64,000 bases of DNA from contig NZ_CP173660.1 in assembly GCF_045038405.1 (NCBI RefSeq), positions 1,426,001 through 1,490,000 on the forward strand, read 5' to 3'. This DNA is from Sellimonas caecigallum. Its GTDB lineage: Bacteria > Bacillota > Clostridia > Lachnospirales > Lachnospiraceae. The notes beneath the pieces were generated by a model that saw only the letters and a program-made list of their open reading frames with translations, searched no databases and was not told the DNA's origin. Every line of letters begins with the position of its first letter. Position 1 is the stretch's first letter. A program made the position numbers and the translations under genes. This document shows, one piece after another, positions 49,656-58,413 of this stretch.

Positions 49656-50891
49656 ATGAAAAGAAGAAAGAAAAGCAGAAGCGCGAGGGCAAAATGGATT
49701 TTTGGCATCAGCTGTATGGCGATATCTGCGGCGGTCATGGGCGGCATCATTTTTTTCAGCAAAGCGGGGAGAGACGAGATGGTGCCAGGTAACAGTCAAG
49801 AAGAAGAAAGCCAGATATCCGAAAAGCAGGGAGAAGATGAAAGTAATAACAAAATCCAGGAAAAGCTGGAAGATATGACTCTGGAAGAAAAAGTGGCACA
49901 GATGTTTATGGTCGCGCCGGATGCCCTGACAGGAGTGACGGGGACGATACAGGTTGGAGATATTACAAAAGAGGCCTATGAGGACAGGCCAGTAGGCGGC
50001 CTTATCATGATGGGAAATAATCTTGAAACGCCGGAGCAGACAAAGGAATGGAATGCTTCCATGATGGAGCTTAGCCAGGAGAAGACAGGACTTCCGCTTT
50101 TTCTGTCCGTGGATGAAGAAGGAGGGACGGTGTCCCGGATCTCAGGGAACGATGCGTTTGGAGTAGAAGATGTAGGAGATATGTCCGAGATCGGTAGGAC
50201 GGAAGACAAACAGAAGACATACGATGCGGGTAAAACCATTGGGAGCTATCTAAAAGAGCTGGGATTTAATATGGACTTTGCGCCTTTGGCCGATGTGTGG
50301 ACGAACCCGGAAAATACCATTGTGAGGGAGCGTTCCTTTGGTTCAGACCCGAAGCTTGTGGCCAAAATGGCGGCGGAAGAAATCAAAGGGCTTCACAGCC
50401 AGGACATCTACACAGTAACAAAGCACTTTCCGGGACATGGAGGCACATCGGAAGATTCCCATGAAGGTGCTGCTTATTCTGAGAGTACAGAAGAAGAGCT
50501 GGAGAAATGCGAGTTCCTTCCGTTTAAAGCTGCTATCGAAGAAGGAACGGAATTTATTATGGCAGGACATATTTCCTTGCCAAACGTACTGGATGACGAT
50601 ACCCCTGCATCATTGTCGAAAGAGATCATCACGGAGATGCTGAGGGAAAAACTTGGCTATGATGGCATTGTCATCACGGACGCCATGGATATGGGGGCAA
50701 TTACCAGGAGCTATACTTCCGCAGAAGCGGCAGTCAAGGCAGTGCAGGCCGGAGCAGATGTCATCCTCATGCCGGAAGATTTTGAAGAAGCATATCAGGG
50801 GATCCTGTCCGCGGTAAGCAACGGGACGCTTCCGGAAGATCGGATTGATGAGTCGGTGGAGAGGATACTGGAAGTGAAGATGGCCAAGTAG
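49656..50891 (+). CDS. glycoside hydrolase family 3, beta-N-acetylhexosaminidase (NagZ-like)
   Basis: A 411-residue exported enzyme. A basic N-terminus and one hydrophobic helix (about residues 14-34) act as a signal anchor; an acidic linker leads to the GH3 barrel. Signatures are VGGLIMMGNN, FLSVDEEGGTVSRI, TVTKHFPGHGGTSEDSHEG (with the His/Asp acid-base dyad of NagZ types) and the nucleophile in VITDAMDMGAI. It probably removes GlcNAc in cell-wall recycling or from glycans. It is followed closely by the RNA methyltransferase. Confidence 0.88.
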   Translation: MKRRKKSRSARAKWIFGISCMAISAAVMGGIIFFSKAGRDEMVPGNSQEEESQISEKQGEDESNNKIQEKLEDMTLEEKVAQMFMVAPDALTGVTGTIQVGDITKEAYEDRPVGGLIMMGNNLETPEQTKEWNASMMELSQEKTGLPLFLSVDEEGGTVSRISGNDAFGVEDVGDMSEIGRTEDKQKTYDAGKTIGSYLKELGFNMDFAPLADVWTNPENTIVRERSFGSDPKLVAKMAAEEIKGLHSQDIYTVTKHFPGHGGTSEDSHEGAAYSESTEEELEKCEFLPFKAAIEEGTEFIMAGHISLPNVLDDDTPASLSKEIITEMLREKLGYDGIVITDAMDMGAITRSYTSAEAAVKAVQAGADVILMPEDFEEAYQGILSAVSNGTLPEDRIDESVERILEVKMAK

Positions 50892-50924
50892 AGTTTTTAT
50901 TGAGAAGACACAGGAGAATATTTT

Positions 50925-51710
50925 ATGATAACAAGCACATCAAATCAGAAAGTAAAACGGATTTTGAAGCTCCAGAAAAAGGCAAAGGCCAGAGCCCAGG
51001 AAGGGGTTTTTCTCGTGGAGGGGCTGCGCATGGTACGCGAAGTGCCGAGAAAAAGAGTAATAGAAGTCTATGCCTCCGAGTCGTTTTTCGAGAGACATGG
51101 AGATATCCTGGAGGGGCTAAAGCGCATCACGGAGGTCGTAAGCGACAAAGTCTTTGAGCATATGTCTGATACGAAGACGCCGCAGGGGGTGTTGGCGGTT
51201 GTGAAAAGACAAGAGTACCTTCTTGAAGAAATGCTCAAAGAGAAGGAAGGGAAAAAGCCCTTTCTCATCGTCCTTGACAATCTGCAGGATCCGGGAAATC
51301 TTGGGACTATTGTGCGGACAGCAGAAGGGGCAGGAGTGACCGGCATTATCCTGAGCAGGGAGAGTGTAGATTTCTATCAGCCAAAGACGATCCGTTCTAC
51401 GATGGGATCCGTCTACCGGATGCCGGTTCTCTACGTTGAGGATCTGGAGGAGACCATTAAAAAGATGAAAGGCTGCGGCATTCATGTGTATGCAGCACAC
51501 CTCGATGACAGCAGATACTATGATGAAGAAGATTATACGGAAGGAACCGCATTTCTGATCGGAAATGAAGGGAACGGCTTGCGGGAAGAAATCAGCGCGG
51601 CGGCTGACAGAAAGATCAAGATTCCGATGTATGGACAGGTAGAGTCGCTGAATGCAGCAATGGCGGCAGGGATTTTGATGTATGAGGCGTGCAGACAGAG
51701 AAGAAAATAA
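50925..51710 (+). CDS. TrmH/SpoU-family RNA 2'-O-methyltransferase
   Basis: A 261-residue SPOUT enzyme with a small N-terminal substrate-binding domain. Motifs are LDNLQDPGNLGTIVRTAEGA, LIGNEGNGL and IPMYGQVESLNAAMAAGIL. The family methylates ribose in rRNA or tRNA; the exact site is unknown. A bidirectional terminator follows. Confidence 0.92.
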   Translation: MITSTSNQKVKRILKLQKKAKARAQEGVFLVEGLRMVREVPRKRVIEVYASESFFERHGDILEGLKRITEVVSDKVFEHMSDTKTPQGVLAVVKRQEYLLEEMLKEKEGKKPFLIVLDNLQDPGNLGTIVRTAEGAGVTGIILSRESVDFYQPKTIRSTMGSVYRMPVLYVEDLEETIKKMKGCGIHVYAAHLDDSRYYDEEDYTEGTAFLIGNEGNGLREEISAAADRKIKIPMYGQVESLNAAMAAGILMYEACRQRRK

Positions 51711-51763
51711 AAGAAGCAGGCAGAGGGCAGTGATTGTTTTCGAACCCTTTGTCTGCTTCTTTG
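51710..51763. terminator. bidirectional terminator
   Basis: AAAGAAGCAGGCAGAGGG pairs with CCCTTTGTCTGCTTCTTT, with G-U pairs. It ends the methyltransferase gene on plus and the kinase gene on minus. Confidence 0.8.
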
Positions 51764-51766
51764 ATG

Positions 51767-52495
51767 TCAGAAAAGAAAATGTTCTTTTGGAAAATTGCCT
51801 TCGTGCGGAAAAAAGGAGGAGTGGAATGCCTCTGCTGCTTCTTTAGTATCGTGAAAAGGCTCTTCCAGTTCCACCATGTGCAAAAGACAGTGTTTCTGCG
51901 CAGACGTGAGCGGCAGCACTTCGTGCCATGGTTTTTTTCGATCCCCCTTGTACCCTGAACACAGAAGATACAAAAGCACATTCCCAACATATGGGAAGTC
52001 CAAGGAAGGGAGAATACCTCCGTCACGATCTGTGTAGCGCGCCAGCCCGAAATCCAGCAGACTGATATGTTCGCCGTCATCCGTGATATTGGCGATGCTG
52101 ATATCACGGTGCACGACGCTTCGGCTGTGAATATAGATCAGGATATCGAAAAGCTGGGAGCCGATCCGGAAGATTTCAGAGTCTGAAAACACCTTGTGGT
52201 CCCTGAAAAGCCAGTGTTTCAGTGTCTTTCCCTTTTTGTATTCCAGAACAAAGAAATATCCGCTGGGGCTGTTGATGATTCCGCACAAGGCAGGAACCGC
52301 AGGGTGAGAAAGACCGGACAGGATCACGGCCTCATGCCGATGGTCATCCGGATACTTTTTTTGCTGACGGGGGCGGAAGCGTTTCAGGACAAACTGCTGT
52401 CCCTCTGTGTTTTCTGCCAGATAACAGACGCCGTACCGTCCTCCTCCAAGCCGGGAAAGGATGTGGTATCCGGCCGGATCATGACGAAACCACAT
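51767..52495 (-). CDS. serine/threonine protein kinase-like protein
   Basis: A 242-residue soluble kinase domain. A glycine loop LGGGRYGVCYLAEN, the ATP Lys in FVLKRF, the catalytic loop HRDISIANI and the DFG in LLDFGLARY are all present, so it could be active. The segment after DFG is very short and lacks an APE motif, a departure from typical Hanks-type kinases. The start ATG at 52493-52495 overlaps the stop of the zinc-ribbon gene (TAATG), so the two are coupled. No transmembrane or PASTA domain is present. Substrate unknown. Confidence 0.82.
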   Translation of the reverse strand: MWFRHDPAGYHILSRLGGGRYGVCYLAENTEGQQFVLKRFRPRQQKKYPDDHRHEAVILSGLSHPAVPALCGIINSPSGYFFVLEYKKGKTLKHWLFRDHKVFSDSEIFRIGSQLFDILIYIHSRSVVHRDISIANITDDGEHISLLDFGLARYTDRDGGILPSLDFPYVGNVLLYLLCSGYKGDRKKPWHEVLPLTSAQKHCLLHMVELEEPFHDTKEAAEAFHSSFFPHEGNFPKEHFLF

Positions 52496-52902
52496 TACCG
52501 TCTTGGCGTACCGCACTCAGGGCAGAATTTTGCGTTAGGCGGAAGCGGTTTGCCGCAGTTTTGACAGAAGGCCGCAGTGTTGATCGGGGCCCCGCAGGAC
52601 AGACAGAATTTGGAGCCTGCCGGGACAGAAGCGCCGCACTTCGGACAGACGGCGGAAGATGCTGAATTCGGCTGCTGCATATTCTGAGGGTAGCCTTGCT
52701 GAGGAGGCACGTTCGGATAGCCTACCTGCGGTGGGATATTTGGATGGTATCCTCTCTGATACTGCCCCTTTCTGCGGCGACGGTCAGAACTGGAGGAGCC
52801 TCGGAACACACCGAACAGTCCTCCGTTTTGAAAGAAATCAACAGCTTGATTTGGATTTGGTTTGCGTCCGCTGCTGCTGGAATGCGAAAAGAAATTGAAC
52901 AT
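52495..52902 (-). CDS. double zinc-ribbon protein
   Basis: A 135-residue protein. The first 80 residues are Ser-, Gly-, Pro- and Gln-rich and probably disordered. The end has two zinc ribbons: CPKCGASVPAGSKFCLSCG and FCQNCGKPLPPNAKFCPEC. The N-terminus MFNFFSHSSSS is unlike a signal peptide. AGGAGG lies 8 nt before the ATG. It is cotranscribed with the kinase and divergent from jetA. It may deliver the kinase to a partner. Confidence 0.8.
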   Translation of the reverse strand: MFNFFSHSSSSGRKPNPNQAVDFFQNGGLFGVFRGSSSSDRRRRKGQYQRGYHPNIPPQVGYPNVPPQQGYPQNMQQPNSASSAVCPKCGASVPAGSKFCLSCGAPINTAAFCQNCGKPLPPNAKFCPECGTPRR

Positions 52903-52948
52903 AAATAAGACCTCCTTTAGCCTGAATTGTTAATGGAAAGTTGCTCTT

Positions 52949-52978
52949 ATTATATAATATTCGGAAAATAGAGGTCAA
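52949..52978 (-). promoter_or_regulatory. promoter of the zinc-ribbon/kinase pair
   Basis: On the minus strand: TTGACC (52973-52978), 18 nt, TATAAT (52949-52954). Confidence 0.65.
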
Positions 52979-52990
52979 GAGGAAGCTGCT

Positions 52991-53019
52991 TTGGCAGGGG
53001 GAATTTTATGTGGTATACT
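52991..53019 (+). promoter_or_regulatory. promoter of the jetABC operon
   Basis: TTGGCA at 52991-52996, 17 nt, TATACT at 53014-53019. It lies only 13 nt from the divergent minus-strand -35, so the two promoters share about 70 nt. Confidence 0.65.
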
Positions 53020-53056
53020 AAGAAATAAGAAAAAAAGAAAATAAAAGGAAGGTAGT

Positions 53057-54391
53057 ATGGGATTGATATATGAAATACCGGAGACATTCTGGACGTTGTT
53101 CCGGTCGCCAAACCGGGATATCTACATAGAAGCGCTTCTGAGAATCAATGACGAGTACCAGTATAATAACTATTTTCTCAGCCGGGAACTTTGCCTGGAA
53201 ATATTAAATGACATGTATGCAGGAAAGAAGATTGATTTTGAAAAGGAGGAGGCGGACGAGGAGCCGGAAATTTTTGACACGACGGCTTCTCGTGTGCTGA
53301 CCTGGCTTTTGCGGGCACAATGGCTGAAGAAACTGGAAGATTTCGGAAGTATGGTTACGAATATTGTGATTCCCGATTATGCATCTGTTTTCATCGAGGC
53401 CTTTGAGCGTCTGAACAGTGACGAAGGGGAGGAGACAGAAATTTATATCCAAAATGTGTATGCGGCATTGTTTTCGTTTCAAAATGACAAAAGGAACAGT
53501 ATTGCCATGCTGAGGACAGCTCTTGTGAATACGAAGAAGCTAAACAAAGCGCTTCAGGATATGCTTCACAACATGGATCGCTTTTTCGGGCGGCTTTTAA
53601 ACCAGCAGTCGTACGCAGATCTTCTTAGGGAACATCTGGAAGGATATGTGGAAGAGATTGTAAAAAAGAAGTACCATATCCTGAAGACAAGCGACAATTT
53701 CTATTTGTATAAGAGCGATATCAAGGCCTTTCTCAGGAAGATGAGGGAGGAGGACGAGTGGGTCGAAACTCTCGGAACGGAGGGGATGGAGATCCTGGAT
53801 CAGATAGAACGGGGATTTGATGACATTGAGCACCGGATTTTCAATATGGACAAGGAACACATCAAATATGTGCGGGCTACCGTTATGCGGCTTACATACC
53901 TTCTCAGGGGAGAATCCGACACGAAAGGACTTGTGGCAAAGGTTTTAAACCGGATTGGGCAGGAGGACGATACGGGACCGCTGCTTAAAAAGGCCGCCGC
54001 GAAGATGAATTTTTCAAAGTTTGACATCCTGTCTGAGAAGTCTCTGTACAAAAGGAGAAAAGGAAAGAAAGATTTCATAAGCCAGATGGCAAGAGAAGAG
54101 GAAGAAGAGAAGGAACTCTCCAGAGAGGATGTACTGCTTTTGAATCGAATTCAGACGCGGTATACCAAACAGGAGATCGAGACGTTTATAGAGGATCATA
54201 TGGAAGATGAAAAGATGGATCTTCGGGATGTCTCCATCCAGAGTGAAGGAGAGTTTGAAAAACTGATCCTGGCATATGACCTGTGTACAAGAAAGAATAG
54301 TAAATACCAAGTCATCACAGAGAACGAAGGCATCCGGGAAGACGGGAATTACCGTTATCCGGAGCTGGTAATCGTAAGGAGGAAACCATGA
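53057..54391 (+). CDS. jetA: JetA-type subunit (DUF5716) of a Wadjet/MksBEF-like complex
   Basis: A 444-residue kleisin-like protein. The N-terminus MGLIYEIPETFWTLFRSPNR and NDEYQYNNYFLSRELCLEIL match the JetA family I know as DUF5716. The body is helical. The C-terminal winged-helix-like part carries EREEEEKELSREDVLL-type charged segments. Wadjet and Mks complexes are SMC-type motors that extrude DNA loops; JetA joins the ATPase heads. ATG follows AAGGAAGG. Its stop overlaps jetB (ATGA). Confidence 0.85.
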   Translation: MGLIYEIPETFWTLFRSPNRDIYIEALLRINDEYQYNNYFLSRELCLEILNDMYAGKKIDFEKEEADEEPEIFDTTASRVLTWLLRAQWLKKLEDFGSMVTNIVIPDYASVFIEAFERLNSDEGEETEIYIQNVYAALFSFQNDKRNSIAMLRTALVNTKKLNKALQDMLHNMDRFFGRLLNQQSYADLLREHLEGYVEEIVKKKYHILKTSDNFYLYKSDIKAFLRKMREEDEWVETLGTEGMEILDQIERGFDDIEHRIFNMDKEHIKYVRATVMRLTYLLRGESDTKGLVAKVLNRIGQEDDTGPLLKKAAAKMNFSKFDILSEKSLYKRRKGKKDFISQMAREEEEEKELSREDVLLLNRIQTRYTKQEIETFIEDHMEDEKMDLRDVSIQSEGEFEKLILAYDLCTRKNSKYQVITENEGIREDGNYRYPELVIVRRKP

Positions 54392-55032
54392 TAGAATATT
54401 TTGACCTTCTGTCGGAAGGGGAACAGGCAGATTTGACAGAAATCATTCAGCTTTTTTACCGGCAGACGTTTCTTTTGGAACATAAGTATGATAAAAAGAC
54501 GGAGCGGTATCAGTACAGCAAAGAGTATCGGACAGCCCTCAAACACAAAGAATTTCTGAAGGAATATTTTGGTATCGCAGGGATAGAGCTTTCAGAGAAT
54601 GTCCACATGGGAATTCTCTACATTCAGGGAGAGACACTTTGGGGAGAAAAACTTCCCAGACTTGCCACCATCTATATGCTTGTGCTGAAGCTTCTGTACG
54701 ACGAACAGATGGAGGAAGCGTCCAGCAGTATGCAGATTGTCACGACTCTCGGAGCGGTCAATGCCAGGGCGGGAAGCTTCCATGTTCTCCGGTCCATGCC
54801 GTCCCCGACGGAGATGCGCCGTGCTGTCGCATTTCTGAAAAAATATCAGGTCATCGAGCCGATGGACGTTCTGGAAGAATTGAACGAAGATACAAGAATG
54901 ATCATCTATCCGTCAGTCAATGTGGTGCTGATGGGGGATGATATACGGGAACTACTGAAAACATTTGATGAGGAGGAAGAACGTGGAGAAGAAGCAGCCA
55001 TTCAAAGCACTATCGAGGATTTGTCTGAATAA
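54388..55032 (+). CDS. jetB: JetB-type subunit (DUF4194)
   Basis: A 214-residue helical protein with tandem winged-helix character (RATIYMLVLKLLYDEQ, REMRRAVAFLKKYQVIEPMD-type blocks), matching DUF4194, the KITE-like JetB/MksE subunit that binds the kleisin. It overlaps jetA by 4 nt and jetC by 50 nt, so expression of the three is tightly coupled. Confidence 0.85.
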   Translation: MIEYFDLLSEGEQADLTEIIQLFYRQTFLLEHKYDKKTERYQYSKEYRTALKHKEFLKEYFGIAGIELSENVHMGILYIQGETLWGEKLPRLATIYMLVLKLLYDEQMEEASSSMQIVTTLGAVNARAGSFHVLRSMPSPTEMRRAVAFLKKYQVIEPMDVLEELNEDTRMIIYPSVNVVLMGDDIRELLKTFDEEEERGEEAAIQSTIEDLSE

Positions 55033-58000
55033 CTGGCATTATATCGACAAAAAAATTCTGACTTTCAGTGAAGGAATCAATTTTTTTACAGGACATTCCG
55101 GAAGCGGGAAATCCACAGTCATCGACGCCATGCAGATCGTTCTCTATGCAAATACCGATGGGAGGGGCTTTTTCAATAAGGCGGCGTCCGATGATTCTGA
55201 CCGAAGCCTGATCGAATATCTGCGGGGGATGGTCAATATCAGTGACAACAATGAGTCCCAGTATCTCCGAAACCAGAATTTTTCCAGTACCATCGTACTG
55301 GAACTTACGGAGACGGATACGAAAGAAAAACAGTGCGTCGGTGTCGTTTTCGATGTAGAGACTTCTACCAACACAATCGGGAGATTATTCTTCTGGCACC
55401 GAGGGGGACTTCTCGAGAATGGATACCGAGGAGACGCAAGATGTCTGACGACAGGGGAAGTCCGGGAATACCTGCACCGAAACTTCCGGCCGGATTCGTA
55501 TTACTGCGGTCCAAGCAACGAGCGGTTCCGCAGACAGCTGTATGATATTTATCTGGGAGGGCTGGATATCGAAAAATTTCCAAGGCTTTTCCGGAGAGCG
55601 ATTCCATTTCGGATGAATATTCGGCTGGAAGATTTTGTGAAAGAATATATCTGCACGGAGAAGAAGATCGAGATCGAGGATATGCAGGAAAGCGTGATGC
55701 AGTATGGGAGGATGCGCGACAAGATCGAGGAGACGATGGAGGAAATCCGGGAGCTTGAGAAGATCAAGAAACAGTATGGCACGTTCCAGGAAGCGTACAA
55801 GGAGGAAAAGCGGGCGCTCTACTGTGCTGGAAAATTGGAGATTGAGGAACTCCGGCAGAAGATACGGGAGTATCAGGATAAAAATGCATCCTGTGAAGAG
55901 GAGGCTGAGAAGCTGAGACAGCAGAAAAGCAGGATGGATCAGGAAATCGAAGAGATCGCCGGACAGGTGGAAGACGTTGTAAAACGGATTGCCGGGACAG
56001 GGTACGATGCGCTGAAAAAGGAGGAAGAAAGTCTGGACGAGATGCTGGGACGTCTCTATGCAGGAAAAGAACAGTGGGAGCGGACCATGCATGCGCTGAA
56101 AGAGTGGAAAGATTTTGAGAGGACTCCGGACGCCATTCGCAGAGGGATACTTTGTCTTGAAAAAGGGGAAGATAAGGAAGAACAGATCCTGGAACTGAAA
56201 GAACGGTTTGTCGTTTTCAAAGAAGAATTGGAAGGAGAAAGACAGGATCTTTCAGCAAGGATGCGGGAGTACAGACAAAACCTGGAGAAGGTCCACGAAG
56301 ATCTTTTGCAGATCCGGCAGGGAAAGAAGATGTATCCGAGGGAGCTTGAGGAGGCACGGTATGAGATCAGGAATGAACTTATGAAGCGGACAGGGAAGAT
56401 CATCCCGGTACGGATTCTGGCAGATCTTATTACCGTAAAAGATGAGCGATGGCACAATGCCATAGAAGGGTATCTTGGAAACACGAAACAGCTTATCGTC
56501 GTCCCGCCGGAATATGTAAAGGATGCCATGGAAATTTATGGAAACATGGATCAGAAGAGGTATTGCCGGGTATCTGTCCTGGATACGGGAAAGATTCTGG
56601 GAGAAGAACATCCGATAAGAAAAGGTTCCCTTGCGGAGGAGACAAAGGCGGAAGAAAACTATGTGCAGCAGTATTTGAATTTTCTGCTGGGAAATGTCAT
56701 GAAATGTGAGAGCATCGAGGAATTGAAGGCATGCCGGATCGGGATTACCCCAGACTGTATGGTTTACCAGAGATACTGCCTTGGACGGATCCATCCGGAT
56801 CAGTACACAAAGAAGGCATATATTGGAGAGGGAAGCCTGAAAAAACGCAGGAAAGAACTGGAACAGATGCGGATGGAACTGGAGGAGCAGCAGATTCCTC
56901 TCTCACAAGAGCTGAAAACCATCAGCGAAACGATAAAAAATCCGGAACTGGAACGTCCGCTGGAAGAATATCTCTCTATGATCCGGGACATCCATGGGAT
57001 CAACGAGAAAGAAGAACGAAAGAAAGCGCTTCAGGAACAGATGAGACAACTGAAAGAACAAAATCTCTCCGGTATGGAAGAAGAAAAGCGCAGACTTCAG
57101 GAGGAAGAGGCAAGAAAGAAGGAGCAGGAAAAAACTGTCGAGAAAGCCATCTGGGCAAAAGAAGAAAGTATACGAAAATATCAGGAAATGCTTCTGTCTC
57201 TCCACGCAGAACTTCTCGAAAAAGAGAATACCCTTTCCAAGAGCAAAGATGGGGAGGAAGCCTACGCCCAGTTTATGTCCGGAAGGACGAGCACCAACTA
57301 TGAATATCTGAAAAGCCAGTGCTACCGTGAGATTTCCGGTATTCAGAGAAAAAAAGAGGAAGAATACACGGCACTCATTGACGTGCGAAGCGCTTATATC
57401 CGCCGTTACCCGAACCGCACATTTTCCACGGGGGATAGAGAAAATACAGATTACGATCAGCTGCTCGACAAACTCAGATGCGGAAATCTGGAAGAATATG
57501 AAACCCTTGCAAACGAGCAGGCCAGAATGGCCATCATGCATTTCAAAGAAGATTTTGTCTATAAAATCCGGAGCGCCATCAAGGAGGCTTACCAGAATCA
57601 GGAAGAGCTGAACCGTATTATCAGCAAACTGGATTTCGGAAAAGACAAGTATCGGTTTGTGATCACAAAAAATAAAGGGGCGGACGGCAGATTTTATGAT
57701 ATGTTCATGTCAGATACACTGGACATCAATCCGATGAAGCTGTCAGATACGATGGAACATCAGATGGATCTCTTTACGATGGAACACGAGGAAGAGTATG
57801 GGGATCTCATGAACGAACTGATTTCCATTTTTATTCCACCGGAACACGCAACAAGGGAAGAACTTGAGGAAGCGAGAAGGAATATGGAAAAATATGCGGA
57901 TTACCGCACGTATCTGTCTTTTGATATGCAGCAGATCGTCAAAGGGGAGAAGATCGGACTTGGGAAAATGATCCGGAAAAACTCCGGAGGAGAAGGACAA

Positions 58001-58333
58001 AACCCGCTCTACATTGCCCTTCTTGCAAGTTTTGCCCAGATTTACCGAGTTAATGTAAAGACGAAGGTAAGAAGGCCATCCACTTTGCGTCTTGTCGTTC
58101 TTGACGAAGCGTTTTCCAAAATGGATGCGGAAAAAGTTGCAAGCTGTATTGCGCTGATCCGGGGACTTGGATTCCAGGCTATCATAAGCGCCACAAACGA
58201 TAAAATACAAAACTACCTGGAAAATGTGGACAAGACGTTTGTCTACGCAAACCCGGATAAAAAGCATATCTCCATACAGGGGTTTGAAAAAGTGGAGTTT
58301 GGACAATTAAAAACAGAAAACAGGATAGAATAA
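54983..58333 (+). CDS. jetC: JetC-type SMC-like ATPase
   Basis: A 1116-residue SMC-family ATPase. Walker A GHSGSGKST is near residue 35. Two long coiled coils (about 250-430 and 600-790) flank a hinge-like middle (VRILADLITVKDERWHNAIE). The C-terminal head has the signature KNSGGEGQNPLYIALLASF and Walker B LRLVVLDEAFSKMD. GTG 54983 is the likely start: AGGAGG ends 6 nt upstream. Only 80 nt separate its stop from the unrelated flavodiiron gene. The nuclease/TOPRIM-like partner JetD is absent. Confidence 0.9.
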   Translation: MEKKQPFKALSRICLNNWHYIDKKILTFSEGINFFTGHSGSGKSTVIDAMQIVLYANTDGRGFFNKAASDDSDRSLIEYLRGMVNISDNNESQYLRNQNFSSTIVLELTETDTKEKQCVGVVFDVETSTNTIGRLFFWHRGGLLENGYRGDARCLTTGEVREYLHRNFRPDSYYCGPSNERFRRQLYDIYLGGLDIEKFPRLFRRAIPFRMNIRLEDFVKEYICTEKKIEIEDMQESVMQYGRMRDKIEETMEEIRELEKIKKQYGTFQEAYKEEKRALYCAGKLEIEELRQKIREYQDKNASCEEEAEKLRQQKSRMDQEIEEIAGQVEDVVKRIAGTGYDALKKEEESLDEMLGRLYAGKEQWERTMHALKEWKDFERTPDAIRRGILCLEKGEDKEEQILELKERFVVFKEELEGERQDLSARMREYRQNLEKVHEDLLQIRQGKKMYPRELEEARYEIRNELMKRTGKIIPVRILADLITVKDERWHNAIEGYLGNTKQLIVVPPEYVKDAMEIYGNMDQKRYCRVSVLDTGKILGEEHPIRKGSLAEETKAEENYVQQYLNFLLGNVMKCESIEELKACRIGITPDCMVYQRYCLGRIHPDQYTKKAYIGEGSLKKRRKELEQMRMELEEQQIPLSQELKTISETIKNPELERPLEEYLSMIRDIHGINEKEERKKALQEQMRQLKEQNLSGMEEEKRRLQEEEARKKEQEKTVEKAIWAKEESIRKYQEMLLSLHAELLEKENTLSKSKDGEEAYAQFMSGRTSTNYEYLKSQCYREISGIQRKKEEEYTALIDVRSAYIRRYPNRTFSTGDRENTDYDQLLDKLRCGNLEEYETLANEQARMAIMHFKEDFVYKIRSAIKEAYQNQEELNRIISKLDFGKDKYRFVITKNKGADGRFYDMFMSDTLDINPMKLSDTMEHQMDLFTMEHEEEYGDLMNELISIFIPPEHATREELEEARRNMEKYADYRTYLSFDMQQIVKGEKIGLGKMIRKNSGGEGQNPLYIALLASFAQIYRVNVKTKVRRPSTLRLVVLDEAFSKMDAEKVASCIALIRGLGFQAIISATNDKIQNYLENVDKTFVYANPDKKHISIQGFEKVEFGQLKTENRIE

Positions 58334-58360
58334 ACAGTAGATTTTTCCAAAAAAATAATG

Positions 58361-58366
58361 TATAAT
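58361..58366 (+). promoter_or_regulatory. -10 element of the flavodiiron gene
   Basis: TATAAT preceded by TG; no good -35 is seen. It lies about 13 nt upstream of the Fur-like box. Confidence 0.4.
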
Positions 58367-58378
58367 TTAAAACAATAA

Positions 58379-58393
58379 TGATAATTTTTATCA
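58379..58393 (+). promoter_or_regulatory. Fur/PerR-like operator
   Basis: TGATAATTTTTATCA: a 7-1-7 palindrome matching the Bacillus Fur box (TGATAATNATTATCA) at all but one position. It lies between the -10 and the ribosome binding site of the flavodiiron gene, a normal repressor site. Confidence 0.5.
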
Positions 58394-58413
58394 AAATTAC
58401 AGGAGGTGCGTGT

